Assembly (NCBI RefSeq): GCF_030230605.1
Contig: NZ_JASPDO010000012.1
Location: 7,887 to 71,886, forward strand
Direction: 5' to 3'
DNA: 64,000 bases
DNA from: Brevibacterium sp. UMB1308A
Lineage (GTDB): Bacteria > Actinomycetota > Actinomycetes > Actinomycetales > Brevibacteriaceae
The translations under genes and the position numbers were made by a program. The stretch's first letter is position 1, and every line of letters starts with the position of its first letter. Below are positions 10,044-18,541 of the stretch, piece after piece. Below the pieces are notes generated by a model that worked only from the letters and a program-made list of their open reading frames with translations, was not told the origin of the DNA and did not search any database.

Positions 10044-11185
10044 TGTCTGCTCATCCGAACCTCTCTACGACCACTGACCTGGAACTATTCATTCACCAGT
10101 TCCACCAAGCAGTGGAAACCGAGTCCCCTTCAAACGACAAGGCCGCGCTTCACCGTTCCGCGCGCCTTTTGAGTGCGTTGGGCGAAGGTTTAATGGGCGA
10201 GCCCGCACAGATAGATGTCATCGACGGCTTCCCCCACCTGGTGTGGCGCTTTGGAAACGGCCCCCGGCGCGTAGTGCTCATTGGCCACCACGACACTGTG
10301 TGGCCACTGGGAACCATCGACGATATGCCTTTCACCATCTCTGGTGGGATCATTCGCGGACCCGGTACCGATGACATGAAAGGTGGCGTGCTCATCGCGA
10401 TGCACGCACTCAAGAAAGTCAAAGAGCAGCTGGGCACTCTGGACGGTGTCACGCTTTTAGTCACTGCTGATGAAGAGCTAGGATCCCTGACCTCCCGGGA
10501 CCTCATCGAACACGAATCTGCTCACGCACGCGCGTCCCTGGTTTTTGAATCCGGTGGACCCAACGGTGAGGTCAAGGTAGCCCGCAAGGGTGTGGCCATC
10601 TACCACCTCAACGTCACCGGGCGCGCCGCCCACGCTGGCGTTGAACCAGAAAAAGGCATCAACGCCACCGTCGAAGTGGCCTCGCAAGTCGTCAAGATCG
10701 CAGGGTTACACAAACCTGAAGCCGGGACGTCCGTGGTCCCTTCCTTTATGCACTCCGGAACCACCACCAACACGGTGCCAGCGAACGCTACCTTGTCGAT
10801 CGACTCACGGGCCACCTCGGCCCGCGAACAACAACGCGTAGACCAGGCGCTGCGCAGACTGCGCCCTGTCATTCCGGGCGCTCAACTCCGCTTAGACGGC
10901 GGGATCAACCGCCCACCGTGGGAACGCAAAGTGTCAGCGCACCTGTTCGCCCGAGCCCGCAAAGTAGCGCAGGAACTGGGACACGACGAACTCAAACCCA
11001 TCATGGTGGGTGGCGGTTCCGACGGAAACTTCACGGCGGCCTTGGGCACACCCACCCTGGACGGTTTAGGCACTGTGGGCGGCGGATCGCACGCGGTGGA
11101 CGAACACGCCCGCATCGATTCGATTCTGCCCCGCGTCGACCTCACCGCAGGCCTGGTGGTAGACCTGCTGACTAGCGACCAGTAG
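10043..11185 (+). CDS. M20 family metallopeptidase
   Basis: A 380-residue member of the M20/ArgE/carboxypeptidase G2 family. Zinc-ligand motifs are VVLIGHHDTVWPLGT (H, D), GPGTDDMKGG (bridging D) and TADEELGS (catalytic E-E). A dimerisation domain follows (RAAHAGVEPEKGINA) and a last metal histidine lies in GGGSHAVDEHARID near the end. It hydrolyses amide bonds of small N-acylated amino acids or peptides in the cytoplasm; the exact substrate is unknown. Convergent with holB, overlapping it by 14 bp. Confidence 0.9.
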   Translation: MSAHPNLSTTTDLELFIHQFHQAVETESPSNDKAALHRSARLLSALGEGLMGEPAQIDVIDGFPHLVWRFGNGPRRVVLIGHHDTVWPLGTIDDMPFTISGGIIRGPGTDDMKGGVLIAMHALKKVKEQLGTLDGVTLLVTADEELGSLTSRDLIEHESAHARASLVFESGGPNGEVKVARKGVAIYHLNVTGRAAHAGVEPEKGINATVEVASQVVKIAGLHKPEAGTSVVPSFMHSGTTTNTVPANATLSIDSRATSAREQQRVDQALRRLRPVIPGAQLRLDGGINRPPWERKVSAHLFARARKVAQELGHDELKPIMVGGGSDGNFTAALGTPTLDGLGTVGGGSHAVDEHARIDSILPRVDLTAGLVVDLLTSDQ

Positions 11186-12365
11186 CCTGAGCGGCAGGAC
11201 TCCACGGGCGAGACAATCCAATGAACGCGGCTTCCACGATAAGGAGTGGGGCCGTGTTTGTTTGCAGGCGGGCCCGGGCCAGTTGCAGGACTTCGATCTG
11301 TTTGAGCGTGGTCACGGGGTCTGAAGAGTCAGCGATGCTCGAGATTAGCTGTTCATCCCCCACGTTGATGAGGTTTTCTTTTTCGCCCATCCCCCACATG
11401 AGGACATCCCGGTAGAGCGCGAGCAACTCGAGGAAGACAGCGTCGAGTTCGTCATTGCGGGCTCGTGAATCGCGGCGCTTTTGTTCGTCTTCGAGCCGTT
11501 TGATCTGGGAACGCACGGCCGGTGGCGGGTTCTTTCCCGGTTCAACCCCGAGCGTGCGCAAGAGTTCTTCTTTTTCTTGCGCGTTGCGGTCCTTGGTGCG
11601 GTCACTGGCACGTGTTGTTGCTTGCTCGAGCGTTTCGCCAGCGAGCCGAACGGTGGCACCCAAGGAGTCGAACTTGAGTGGGATGCGCAGAATCTGTTCA
11701 CGTACCTGGCGTGCATCAGCGTTGGTCGCTAAGTATTTGGCACGCCCAATGTGATTCTGGGCAGCCGAGGCCGCCCACGTCGCAACCTCTGGGTCGATAC
11801 CGTTACGTGTGTTGAGCAGTTGTGCGATCGCTTTGACCGGCGGGATGCGCAGGTTGACGTTACGGCACCGTGAGCGGATGGTCATCAGAACGTCTTGGGG
11901 GCTGGGGGCGCACAGGATCCACACGGTCGCCGGCGGGGGCTCTTCAATAGCTTTGAGCAGCACGTTCGATGTACGTTCTGTCATGCGGTCTGCGTCTTCA
12001 ATGATGACCACACGCCAGTCGGCGTTCACGGGTGCGGCTTGGGCTTTGCCCACAATGTCGCGGACCTCGTCGATTGAGATGACCGACTTTTGGGTGGAGA
12101 TCACCGTCATGGATTCGTGGTTGCCTGCCAGCGCTCGTTTGGCCTGTGCGCTTAGCGTTGCGCCGTGGTCAGGGGTGAGAAGCGCGGCGGCGAAGGCTTT
12201 GGCGGCGTTCGACCTGCCCGACCCAGGCGGCCCTGTGAGCAACCACGCGTGCGTCATGGACTGCGGGTCACTGGCCGCGCGCGCCAAGGTTGCGATCGCT
12301 GCGTCCTGACCCACGAGGTCTGCCCACACGGTCCCGGACATTCCGGAGCTTGTCTCAGCCGTCAT
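11172..12365 (-). CDS. holB: DNA polymerase III subunit delta'
   Basis: A 397-residue AAA+ clamp-loader subunit. It starts WADLVGQDAAIATLARAA, followed by a degenerate Walker A (GPPGSGRSNAAKAF, with R where K is expected), EDADRMTERTSNVLLKAIEE and SRCRNVNL (sensor/arginine region). Loss of the lysine is normal for delta', which does not need to hydrolyse ATP. It loads the beta clamp together with gamma/tau (dnaX, also in this window) and delta. Its ATG overlaps the stop of the thymidylate kinase fusion. The tmk-holB pairing is widespread and supports the call. Confidence 0.93.
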   Translation of the reverse strand: MTAETSSGMSGTVWADLVGQDAAIATLARAASDPQSMTHAWLLTGPPGSGRSNAAKAFAAALLTPDHGATLSAQAKRALAGNHESMTVISTQKSVISIDEVRDIVGKAQAAPVNADWRVVIIEDADRMTERTSNVLLKAIEEPPPATVWILCAPSPQDVLMTIRSRCRNVNLRIPPVKAIAQLLNTRNGIDPEVATWAASAAQNHIGRAKYLATNADARQVREQILRIPLKFDSLGATVRLAGETLEQATTRASDRTKDRNAQEKEELLRTLGVEPGKNPPPAVRSQIKRLEDEQKRRDSRARNDELDAVFLELLALYRDVLMWGMGEKENLINVGDEQLISSIADSSDPVTTLKQIEVLQLARARLQTNTAPLLIVEAAFIGLSRPWSPAAQATGR

Positions 12366-14908
12366 GAATTCCGTCGCGCATCACGCAGACGTTGACGCGC
12401 CTGCTGTTCGATCAAGGACTGCCGCTGTAACTTAGCCCGGTAGGTTTCAGGGTCGGGCTCTGCCGTGTTTGAAGGCTTATCTTGAGTCTCTGACGCTTCT
12501 AGCGTTTCTGGCTCTGCCGTAGCGCGAGTTGATCCCTTTGATCCCTCAGGTTTTGGCGCGCCTTCAGCTTTGGGACGTTGCGGCAGAACGGTGGTTGCAG
12601 CGTTTTCTGTGTCTTCGGCACTTTCAGCGCCTTCAGCATCTTCAGCGCTGTCCGGGTTGTCTTTATCTTCTGTGCTGTCAACACTTGCTGCGCTGTCAGC
12701 GTCTTCAGCACCATCAACTTTGATTGGTTCGGTTAAGAACTGTGGCGGCTCAGCGTATCGGTGTTCTTCGACCGCTTTTTGGGCGTCTTCAGGAGACATC
12801 CGTTCTGTGGGAACCCCTTCGAACACACCTCGGGGTGCGATCGGTTCAAAGGTGTCGGCGACGTCTGCTGACTCTTCACCGTCGATCATGGCGTCAACCA
12901 CGCGCTGAATGTGTTCTGCGACCTCGTTGACTGAGCGTCCCGCTGGAATCACTGCGTACCGGTCAGGCTCAGCTTCTGCCAGCCGGAGGAAACCTGCGCG
13001 CACGCGGTCCTTAAACTCAAGACTCTGTTTGTCTAGATGGTTAGCGTCCTCACGGTTCCCCATGCGTTCGGCGGCCACGCGTGGGTCAACGTCCAGAACC
13101 AATGTGAGGTTTGGCACCAGCCCCGAGGTCGCCCACCTCGACAAGGCCAGCACATCGTCTTCAGACAGCTCACGGCCTCCGGCCTGGTAGGCAAGCGAAG
13201 AGTCAATGTACCGGTCAGTGACAACCGCACCGTCCTGTTCCAGGCTCGGTGCCACGAGGGTCGCAACATGGTGTGCACGGTCAGCTGCGTAAAGGAGCGC
13301 TTCTGATTTCTTTGACACCGCTTCACCGTCAAGCAACACGCTGCGAATGGACTTCCCCGCAGGCGTGCCACCGGGTTCGCGGGTCGCAATAACGGGGTCA
13401 AAGCCGCGGGATTCTAGGTGTTCGACCAGTTTGCGAATCTGGGTGGTCTTCCCGGCCCCGTCCCCGCCTTCGATCGCGATAAACAGCCCGGTGGAAGGCG
13501 TTACGGGTTCTGGAACGGCAAGGGAGTTGGCACCGGCATCCTGGGGTTCGTCCGCCGAGGTGGTCGCCGCTGGCAGCACGCGTGTTTCCTGATCTTCAGC
13601 GACTGCGAAGGCTGGTGCTGTGGCTCTAGGCGAGTTGTCGCCGGAAACTTGGAACGCGTTCATGAGGTCGACGCCCATTCCGCGCACACCCATGGGTGAG
13701 AAAAAGAAGATTGCCAAGATTCCGGTTGCAAAGGCCAGAAGACCGATCGCACTGAAGGCCACGCCGGATGCGGACAGCACCCACGTGGTTACTGCTGACA
13801 GGTGGATGTCGAACGTGAGGTCAAGACCACAGAGCAGAGTAGCCAACAGCGCACCTACAGCGAGGCCCACGCGGCGTGAGAATTCATATTTTTGAGCGCG
13901 CACACCCACGCCCACGCAGAACGCGGTGAGTGCCATGAGTACGGCTTTTCCGGAAAGCTCGTCAATCAAGCCAGCGCAGATCATCAACAGCCCCGCTGCG
14001 ACCAACGCGAACGCGGTAAGGCGTGGACGGGTCATGCCGGGAGCGAAGGTGGGACCGGACTCGTATCCGGCAGCCCAACCCAAAAGAACCGCCGCAGTCA
14101 TGAGTCCGATAGCACCCTGACCGTATCCCCCATCCACAGTGGCAGGAAGAGGAAGTAAGAACAGTGCGCCCAGTACTGCGAACAGTGCGTAGCAGGCCCA
14201 CGGAAAAGCGATCGACATGTGACCGCGGGAGCGTTTGATGGCCAGGGTGTGAGGGAACGTGTGAAGGTCATCGATGTCGCGGTCAGACGACAGCGGGAAC
14301 ACCAGTACCATCAGTGCTGCCACAATGAGGAGGATCGCCCCGACAAACAGGAGCCAACGTAACGCGTGAGCACCGGCCGGAACCCCGTGTTCCAGCTCAA
14401 AGTAGTACGTGACCAGCAGGAAGATTCCAACCGCCAGGCCACCTGTGCGCCACGGTTTGGTGTGAAGTTCAGGCGCGTGGGCAGCAAGTACGCCCACCAA
14501 CATGCCCAGCAAAGCGGCCACGATCAGGGTGAGCCAGAAAGTAGGAATGAACACAACGACGACTGACACGCACGCAGTCGCGGCTGCAAAAAGTGTGAGG
14601 AGCTGGGAACGGACCGACTCTTTGAGCTGTGTCAGCTTTTTAGGTGGAATGAGGACACCCGCCACCGCGAGCGCAAAGAACGCGAGTAGTCCTGGAACCG
14701 CGAAAGATGAGTTGAACCCGCCGTCGCGTTGGATCTGGGTGAGTTCGCCGTAGCGGCTGATGTCCATGGCCCCGCCGAAGCCGTGGATACCCACAATTGC
14801 GAAGGCAATCGCCGCTGAGCTCAGCGCGACGAGCCACGCCCCTACTTCGAGCGCAGCGTGGCCAATGGTTCCGGCGTGTGGCTTAGAGAGAACAGTTTGA
14901 GTATCCAC
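12362..14908 (-). CDS. tmk: multi-pass membrane domain fused to thymidylate kinase
   Basis: An 848-residue three-part protein. Residues about 20-430 hold roughly a dozen hydrophobic helices with no family I can name. Residues about 477-690 are a complete dTMP kinase: P-loop IEGGDGAGKTTQIRKL (near 483), the DRY-like VTDRYIDSSLAYQAGGREL and REPGGTPAG. The last about 150 residues are acidic, low complexity (many E, D, A, S), and end in a basic helix (LQRQSLIEQQARQRLRDARR). The kinase makes dTDP and would be tethered to the membrane. Fusions of tmk to membrane domains are known in actinobacteria, though this one looks unusual in its tail. GTG start at 14908 with a leaderless promoter. Confidence 0.9.
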   Translation of the reverse strand: MDTQTVLSKPHAGTIGHAALEVGAWLVALSSAAIAFAIVGIHGFGGAMDISRYGELTQIQRDGGFNSSFAVPGLLAFFALAVAGVLIPPKKLTQLKESVRSQLLTLFAAATACVSVVVVFIPTFWLTLIVAALLGMLVGVLAAHAPELHTKPWRTGGLAVGIFLLVTYYFELEHGVPAGAHALRWLLFVGAILLIVAALMVLVFPLSSDRDIDDLHTFPHTLAIKRSRGHMSIAFPWACYALFAVLGALFLLPLPATVDGGYGQGAIGLMTAAVLLGWAAGYESGPTFAPGMTRPRLTAFALVAAGLLMICAGLIDELSGKAVLMALTAFCVGVGVRAQKYEFSRRVGLAVGALLATLLCGLDLTFDIHLSAVTTWVLSASGVAFSAIGLLAFATGILAIFFFSPMGVRGMGVDLMNAFQVSGDNSPRATAPAFAVAEDQETRVLPAATTSADEPQDAGANSLAVPEPVTPSTGLFIAIEGGDGAGKTTQIRKLVEHLESRGFDPVIATREPGGTPAGKSIRSVLLDGEAVSKKSEALLYAADRAHHVATLVAPSLEQDGAVVTDRYIDSSLAYQAGGRELSEDDVLALSRWATSGLVPNLTLVLDVDPRVAAERMGNREDANHLDKQSLEFKDRVRAGFLRLAEAEPDRYAVIPAGRSVNEVAEHIQRVVDAMIDGEESADVADTFEPIAPRGVFEGVPTERMSPEDAQKAVEEHRYAEPPQFLTEPIKVDGAEDADSAASVDSTEDKDNPDSAEDAEGAESAEDTENAATTVLPQRPKAEGAPKPEGSKGSTRATAEPETLEASETQDKPSNTAEPDPETYRAKLQRQSLIEQQARQRLRDARRNS

Positions 14909-14915
14909 ATGGCTA

Positions 14916-14921
14916 AGCCTA
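14916..14921 (-). promoter_or_regulatory. TAGGCT -10 box, leaderless promoter of tmk-holB
   Basis: On the minus strand TAGGCT is followed by 7 nt and then the GTG start at 14908. No ribosome binding site fits in between. It is back-to-back with a similar box for the plus-strand lipoate-ligase gene. Confidence 0.45.
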
Positions 14922-14944
14922 CTCGCCCAGCCCTCGTTACCGCG

Positions 14945-14957
14945 TAAGGTTAAGCAG
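14945..14957 (+). promoter_or_regulatory. TAAGGT -10 box, leaderless promoter of the lipoate-ligase-like gene
   Basis: TAAGGT (14945-14950) is 6 nt before the GTG at 14957, with a second start ATG directly after it. The same box and spacing precede the helicase gene at 20214. Confidence 0.5.
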
Positions 14958-15709
14958 TGATGTCACACCACTTGGAATACATAGCGGACACCAGCGAGGG
15001 AGCTGTTCGCGACCTCGGCGTTGCCCGGGCCCTTCTTGACGACGTCCGCAACGGAACCCGCGGACCTACCCTGCGGGTCTATCAGCCGCAACCCACGGTG
15101 GCGTTTGGTGCCCGCGACCGGTTCGCAGAGGGTTTCCCACAGGCAACCCAGGCGGCCCGCGCTCACGGTTTTACTCCAGCACTGCGGACCCTTGGGGGAC
15201 GCGCGGCGGCGTACCACCTCGGGAGCTTGGTGCTTGACCACATGGAACCGGCCAGCACGCTGTACGGCAAGACTCAGGAGCGGTTCACTGAGTTTGGTGA
15301 GCTGTACGCCTCAGCTTTGCGCACGCTGGGTGTGGATGCGCGCGTTGGTGAGATTCCTGGCGAGTACTGCCCGGGCGAGTTCTCAGTCAACGCGGCCGGG
15401 CGCATCAAGATCATTGGGACAGCGCAACGGGTGACCAATAAGGGGTGGTTGTTTTCGTCCTCGGTGATTGTGACGGACCCGCAGCCCATTCGTGCGTGCC
15501 TGACCGAGGTCGAAGCCGCCCTGGGTGTGGAGTGGGATCCGCAAACGGGTGGAGCGTTGAGTGAGCTCCACCCGGGGATCACGGTTGAGGACGTCAAAGA
15601 CGCGTTTTTGACCGCGTACGCAACGGAATGGGACCTGTGCGAAACCGCGCTCACCAGTGAGGTTATCGAAGCCTCCCGCGCATACGACGAGAGGCATCGG
15701 CTAGCCTAG
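14957..15709 (+). CDS. lipoate/octanoyl-protein ligase family protein
   Basis: A 250-residue protein of the biotin/lipoate A/B ligase fold. Visible features: TLRVYQPQPTVAFGARDRF (the segment that binds the acyl-adenylate), RTLGGRAAAYHLGSLVLDH (R-x-G-G-R-A, the RRxxGGG region in modified form) and GRIKIIGTAQRVTNKGWLFS, where K in KIIGTAQR is the conserved catalytic lysine. It likely transfers lipoyl or octanoyl groups onto E2/GcvH domains; scavenging versus amidotransfer cannot be told apart. GTG (14957) or the adjacent ATG starts it. The stop abuts the topA stop directly (15709/15710, convergent). Confidence 0.82.
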   Translation: MMSHHLEYIADTSEGAVRDLGVARALLDDVRNGTRGPTLRVYQPQPTVAFGARDRFAEGFPQATQAARAHGFTPALRTLGGRAAAYHLGSLVLDHMEPASTLYGKTQERFTEFGELYASALRTLGVDARVGEIPGEYCPGEFSVNAAGRIKIIGTAQRVTNKGWLFSSSVIVTDPQPIRACLTEVEAALGVEWDPQTGGALSELHPGITVEDVKDAFLTAYATEWDLCETALTSEVIEASRAYDERHRLA

Positions 15710-18475
15710 TTAGCTCTTCTTGGCGGTGGATTTCTTCGCCGTGGTCTTCGAGGCGGTCGTCTTCCGGGTGGTCGTCTTCTTCGCGGTGGTGCGCTTCTTG
15801 GCGGGTCCCTTGGCACGTTTTTCGGCCAGGAGCTGGAACGCGCGTTCTGCGGTGATGGTCTCTACCGAGTCGTCTTTACGCAGGGTCGCGTTGGTGGTGC
15901 CGTCGGTGACGTAGGGGCCAAAGCGACCGTCCTTCACAACGACGGGCTTCTTGGTTTCGGGGTCTTCGCCGAACTCCTTGAGCGGAGCCGCCGCTTTGCG
16001 CCCGCCGCGCGTCTTGGGTTGCGCGTAGATCGCCAGCGCTTCTTCGACTGTGATGCTGAAAATCTGGTCTTCGGATTCCAGCGACCGCGAGTCGGTTCCC
16101 TTCTTCAGGTATGGCCCGTAGCGTCCGTTTTGCGCGGTGATGTCCACGCCTTCTTGGTCCTGGCCAACGACCCGGGGCAGGCTCAGAAGTTTCAGCGCTT
16201 CTTCCAGCCCAACGGTCTGCAGGTCCATGGATTTAAACAGCGAGGCGGTGCGTGGCTTGGGCTTCTTGGTGCCGCGTTTGGCGGGGGTGTCTGATTCTGG
16301 TAGCACCTCGGTGACGTAGGGGCCAAAGCGCCCGTTCTTGGCAACGATCGTGTGCCCGGTTTCCGGGTCCACGCCAAGTTCGCGGTCGCCGTCGCCCTGG
16401 GTTTCGATGAGTTCGCGGGCTTTTTCGGCCGTGAGTTCATCCGGGGCCAGGTCGTCTGGAACTGATACGCGCTTGGGTTTTTCGGGGTCGTCGGTGGGTA
16501 CTTCAAGGTATGGTCCGTACCGGCCCACGCGCAGGGTCACGTCGTCCGCGATCTGCACGGTGTTGACTTCGCGGGCGTCAATGTCGCCCAGATCGTCCAC
16601 GGTTGGTTTGAGTCCCGGGTGGTCGCTGGCGGGTTGGTCACCGGTTGGGCCGTCGGTGACTGCGGCTCCGGCGGCACCGGTTCCAAAGTAGAAGTCGGAG
16701 AGCCACTGTGTGCGGTCGAGTTCACCTGCTGCGATGTGGTCGAGTTCCGTTTCCAGGTCAGCAGTGAACTGGTAGTCCACGAGTCCGCCGAAGTGCTCTT
16801 CAAGCAACCTGACCACGGAGAATGCGAGCCAGCTGGGCACCAGCGCGTTCCCGCGCGGGCGTACGTATCCGCGGTCTTGGATCGTGGAGATGATGGCCGC
16901 GTAGGTGGATGGGCGCCCAATTCCCAGTTCTTCGAGCCGTTTGACCAGGCTGGCTTCTGTGTACCGAGGTGGTGGCGCGGTTGTGTGCCCCGCGGCTTCT
17001 GCGGAGTGGACGGCGAGTTCTTGGCCTTCGGTGACTTGTGGGAGGCGAGAACCGGCGTCACCGGAGTCGTAGCGGCTTGCGTCGCGGCCTTCTTCGTAGG
17101 CGGCAAGGAATCCGCGGAAGGTGATGACCGTTCCCGAGGCGGTCATGCCTGCCGTTGCCCCGTCCCCGAGGTGGGTGCTGAGGTCGGCGCTGATTTTCAT
17201 GGTGGCGGTGGAGCCTTTTGCGTCGGCCATCTGGGAGGCGACCGTGCGCTTCCAGATCAGGTCGTAGAGTTTGAACTCGTCGCTAGACAGTTTGCCTTGC
17301 ACTTGGGCGGGCGTGCGGAACGAGTCACCTGCGGGACGGATCGCTTCGTGTGCTTCCTGCGCACCCTTCTGCTTCTTCGCGTAAACCCGCGGGGAGCCGG
17401 GGACGTATTCGGGCCCATAGAGTTCGGTGACTTGCTTGCGGGCGGCGGCGACGGCCTCGGCGGACAGGGCCGAGGAGTCCGTACGCATATATGTGATGTA
17501 CCCGTTTTCGTACAGCGACTGGGCAACGCGCATAGCTTGGCGGGAGCTCATGCGCAGTTTGCGGCCGGCTTCCTGTTGCAGGGTTGAGGTGGTGAACGGG
17601 GCGGCGGGCCGGCGTGAGTACGGCTTGGTTTCAAGCCCGGAGACGCTTAAGGGCGCGCCAGCGTTGAGCACGGAGGCGAGTTTGGTGGCGTCGTCCTTAC
17701 CCAGTACCACGACCTCAGAGCTGGCCTTTTTCAGCTGACCGGCGTCGTCGAAGTCACGGCCGGTGGCCACTTTCTGGCCCAGGTAGGTGGTGAGTTTGGC
17801 GGCGAATTCTTCACCGTCGGCGGCATCTGGCAGGGCCAGTGCGAGGTCGAGGTCCCAGTAATCGGCGGGGATGAACTTCATGCGTTCACGTTCACGCTCA
17901 ACGACCAGGCGGGTGGCAACAGACTGGACGCGACCGGCCGACAGCCCGGCACGGACCTTGCGCCACAGAACCGGCGACACTTCGTAACCGTATAGACGGT
18001 CGAGGATGCGACGGGTTTCTTGGGCGTCGACGAGGTTGGTGTCGAGTTCACGCGTGTTTTCTAGGGCGCGGGCGATGGCTTCCGGGGTGATTTCGTGGAA
18101 GACCATGCGCTTGACGGGGATTTTTGGTTTGAGCACTTCGATGAGGTGCCACGCGATGGCTTCACCTTCGCGGTCCTCATCGGTTGCGAGGTAGAGTTCG
18201 TCGGCGTCCTTGAGGAGCTTCTTAAGTTCAGTGACCTTTTTCTTCTTGCCGGGGTCCACCCGGTAGTAGGGGTCGAAGCCGTTGTCCACGTCCACGGCGA
18301 ACTTGCCGTAGGGGCCCTTCTTCATGTCGGCCGGGAGCTCTGACGGCTGAGGCAGATCACGGATGTGGCCTACGGACGCTTCCACATCGTAGCCGTCGCC
18401 CAAGTATCCAACGATGGTGCGGGCTTTTGTGGGTGACTCCACAATAACGAGGCGACGTGGCTGAGTGGTTGGCAC
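15710..18475 (-). CDS. topA: DNA topoisomerase I
   Basis: A 921-residue type IA topoisomerase. Toprim domain: RRLVIVESPTKARTI at the start and YLATDEDREGEAIAWHL. The active-site tyrosine is in NGYITYMRTDSSALS, near residue 340. There are no C-terminal zinc fingers; instead four repeated modules each carry GRYGPYL or GRFGPYV, as in actinobacterial TopA. The last about 35 residues are a lysine/threonine/alanine-rich tail typical of actinobacterial enzymes. GTG start with AGAAAGGA upstream. It relaxes negative supercoils. Next to the helicase/Tad neighbourhood, as in mycobacteria. Confidence 0.97.
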   Translation of the reverse strand: MPTTQPRRLVIVESPTKARTIVGYLGDGYDVEASVGHIRDLPQPSELPADMKKGPYGKFAVDVDNGFDPYYRVDPGKKKKVTELKKLLKDADELYLATDEDREGEAIAWHLIEVLKPKIPVKRMVFHEITPEAIARALENTRELDTNLVDAQETRRILDRLYGYEVSPVLWRKVRAGLSAGRVQSVATRLVVERERERMKFIPADYWDLDLALALPDAADGEEFAAKLTTYLGQKVATGRDFDDAGQLKKASSEVVVLGKDDATKLASVLNAGAPLSVSGLETKPYSRRPAAPFTTSTLQQEAGRKLRMSSRQAMRVAQSLYENGYITYMRTDSSALSAEAVAAARKQVTELYGPEYVPGSPRVYAKKQKGAQEAHEAIRPAGDSFRTPAQVQGKLSSDEFKLYDLIWKRTVASQMADAKGSTATMKISADLSTHLGDGATAGMTASGTVITFRGFLAAYEEGRDASRYDSGDAGSRLPQVTEGQELAVHSAEAAGHTTAPPPRYTEASLVKRLEELGIGRPSTYAAIISTIQDRGYVRPRGNALVPSWLAFSVVRLLEEHFGGLVDYQFTADLETELDHIAAGELDRTQWLSDFYFGTGAAGAAVTDGPTGDQPASDHPGLKPTVDDLGDIDAREVNTVQIADDVTLRVGRYGPYLEVPTDDPEKPKRVSVPDDLAPDELTAEKARELIETQGDGDRELGVDPETGHTIVAKNGRFGPYVTEVLPESDTPAKRGTKKPKPRTASLFKSMDLQTVGLEEALKLLSLPRVVGQDQEGVDITAQNGRYGPYLKKGTDSRSLESEDQIFSITVEEALAIYAQPKTRGGRKAAAPLKEFGEDPETKKPVVVKDGRFGPYVTDGTTNATLRKDDSVETITAERAFQLLAEKRAKGPAKKRTTAKKTTTRKTTASKTTAKKSTAKKS

Positions 18476-18541
18476 GAGAGTCCTTTCTCACGCAAGTGTG
18501 TACGCGTCCACTTGAATGTAGCACTTGTGATGTGTGCGGTT

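Noticed and set aside
16619-17587. 322-codon plus-strand open frame
   Set aside because: Antisense to topA; compositional shadow.
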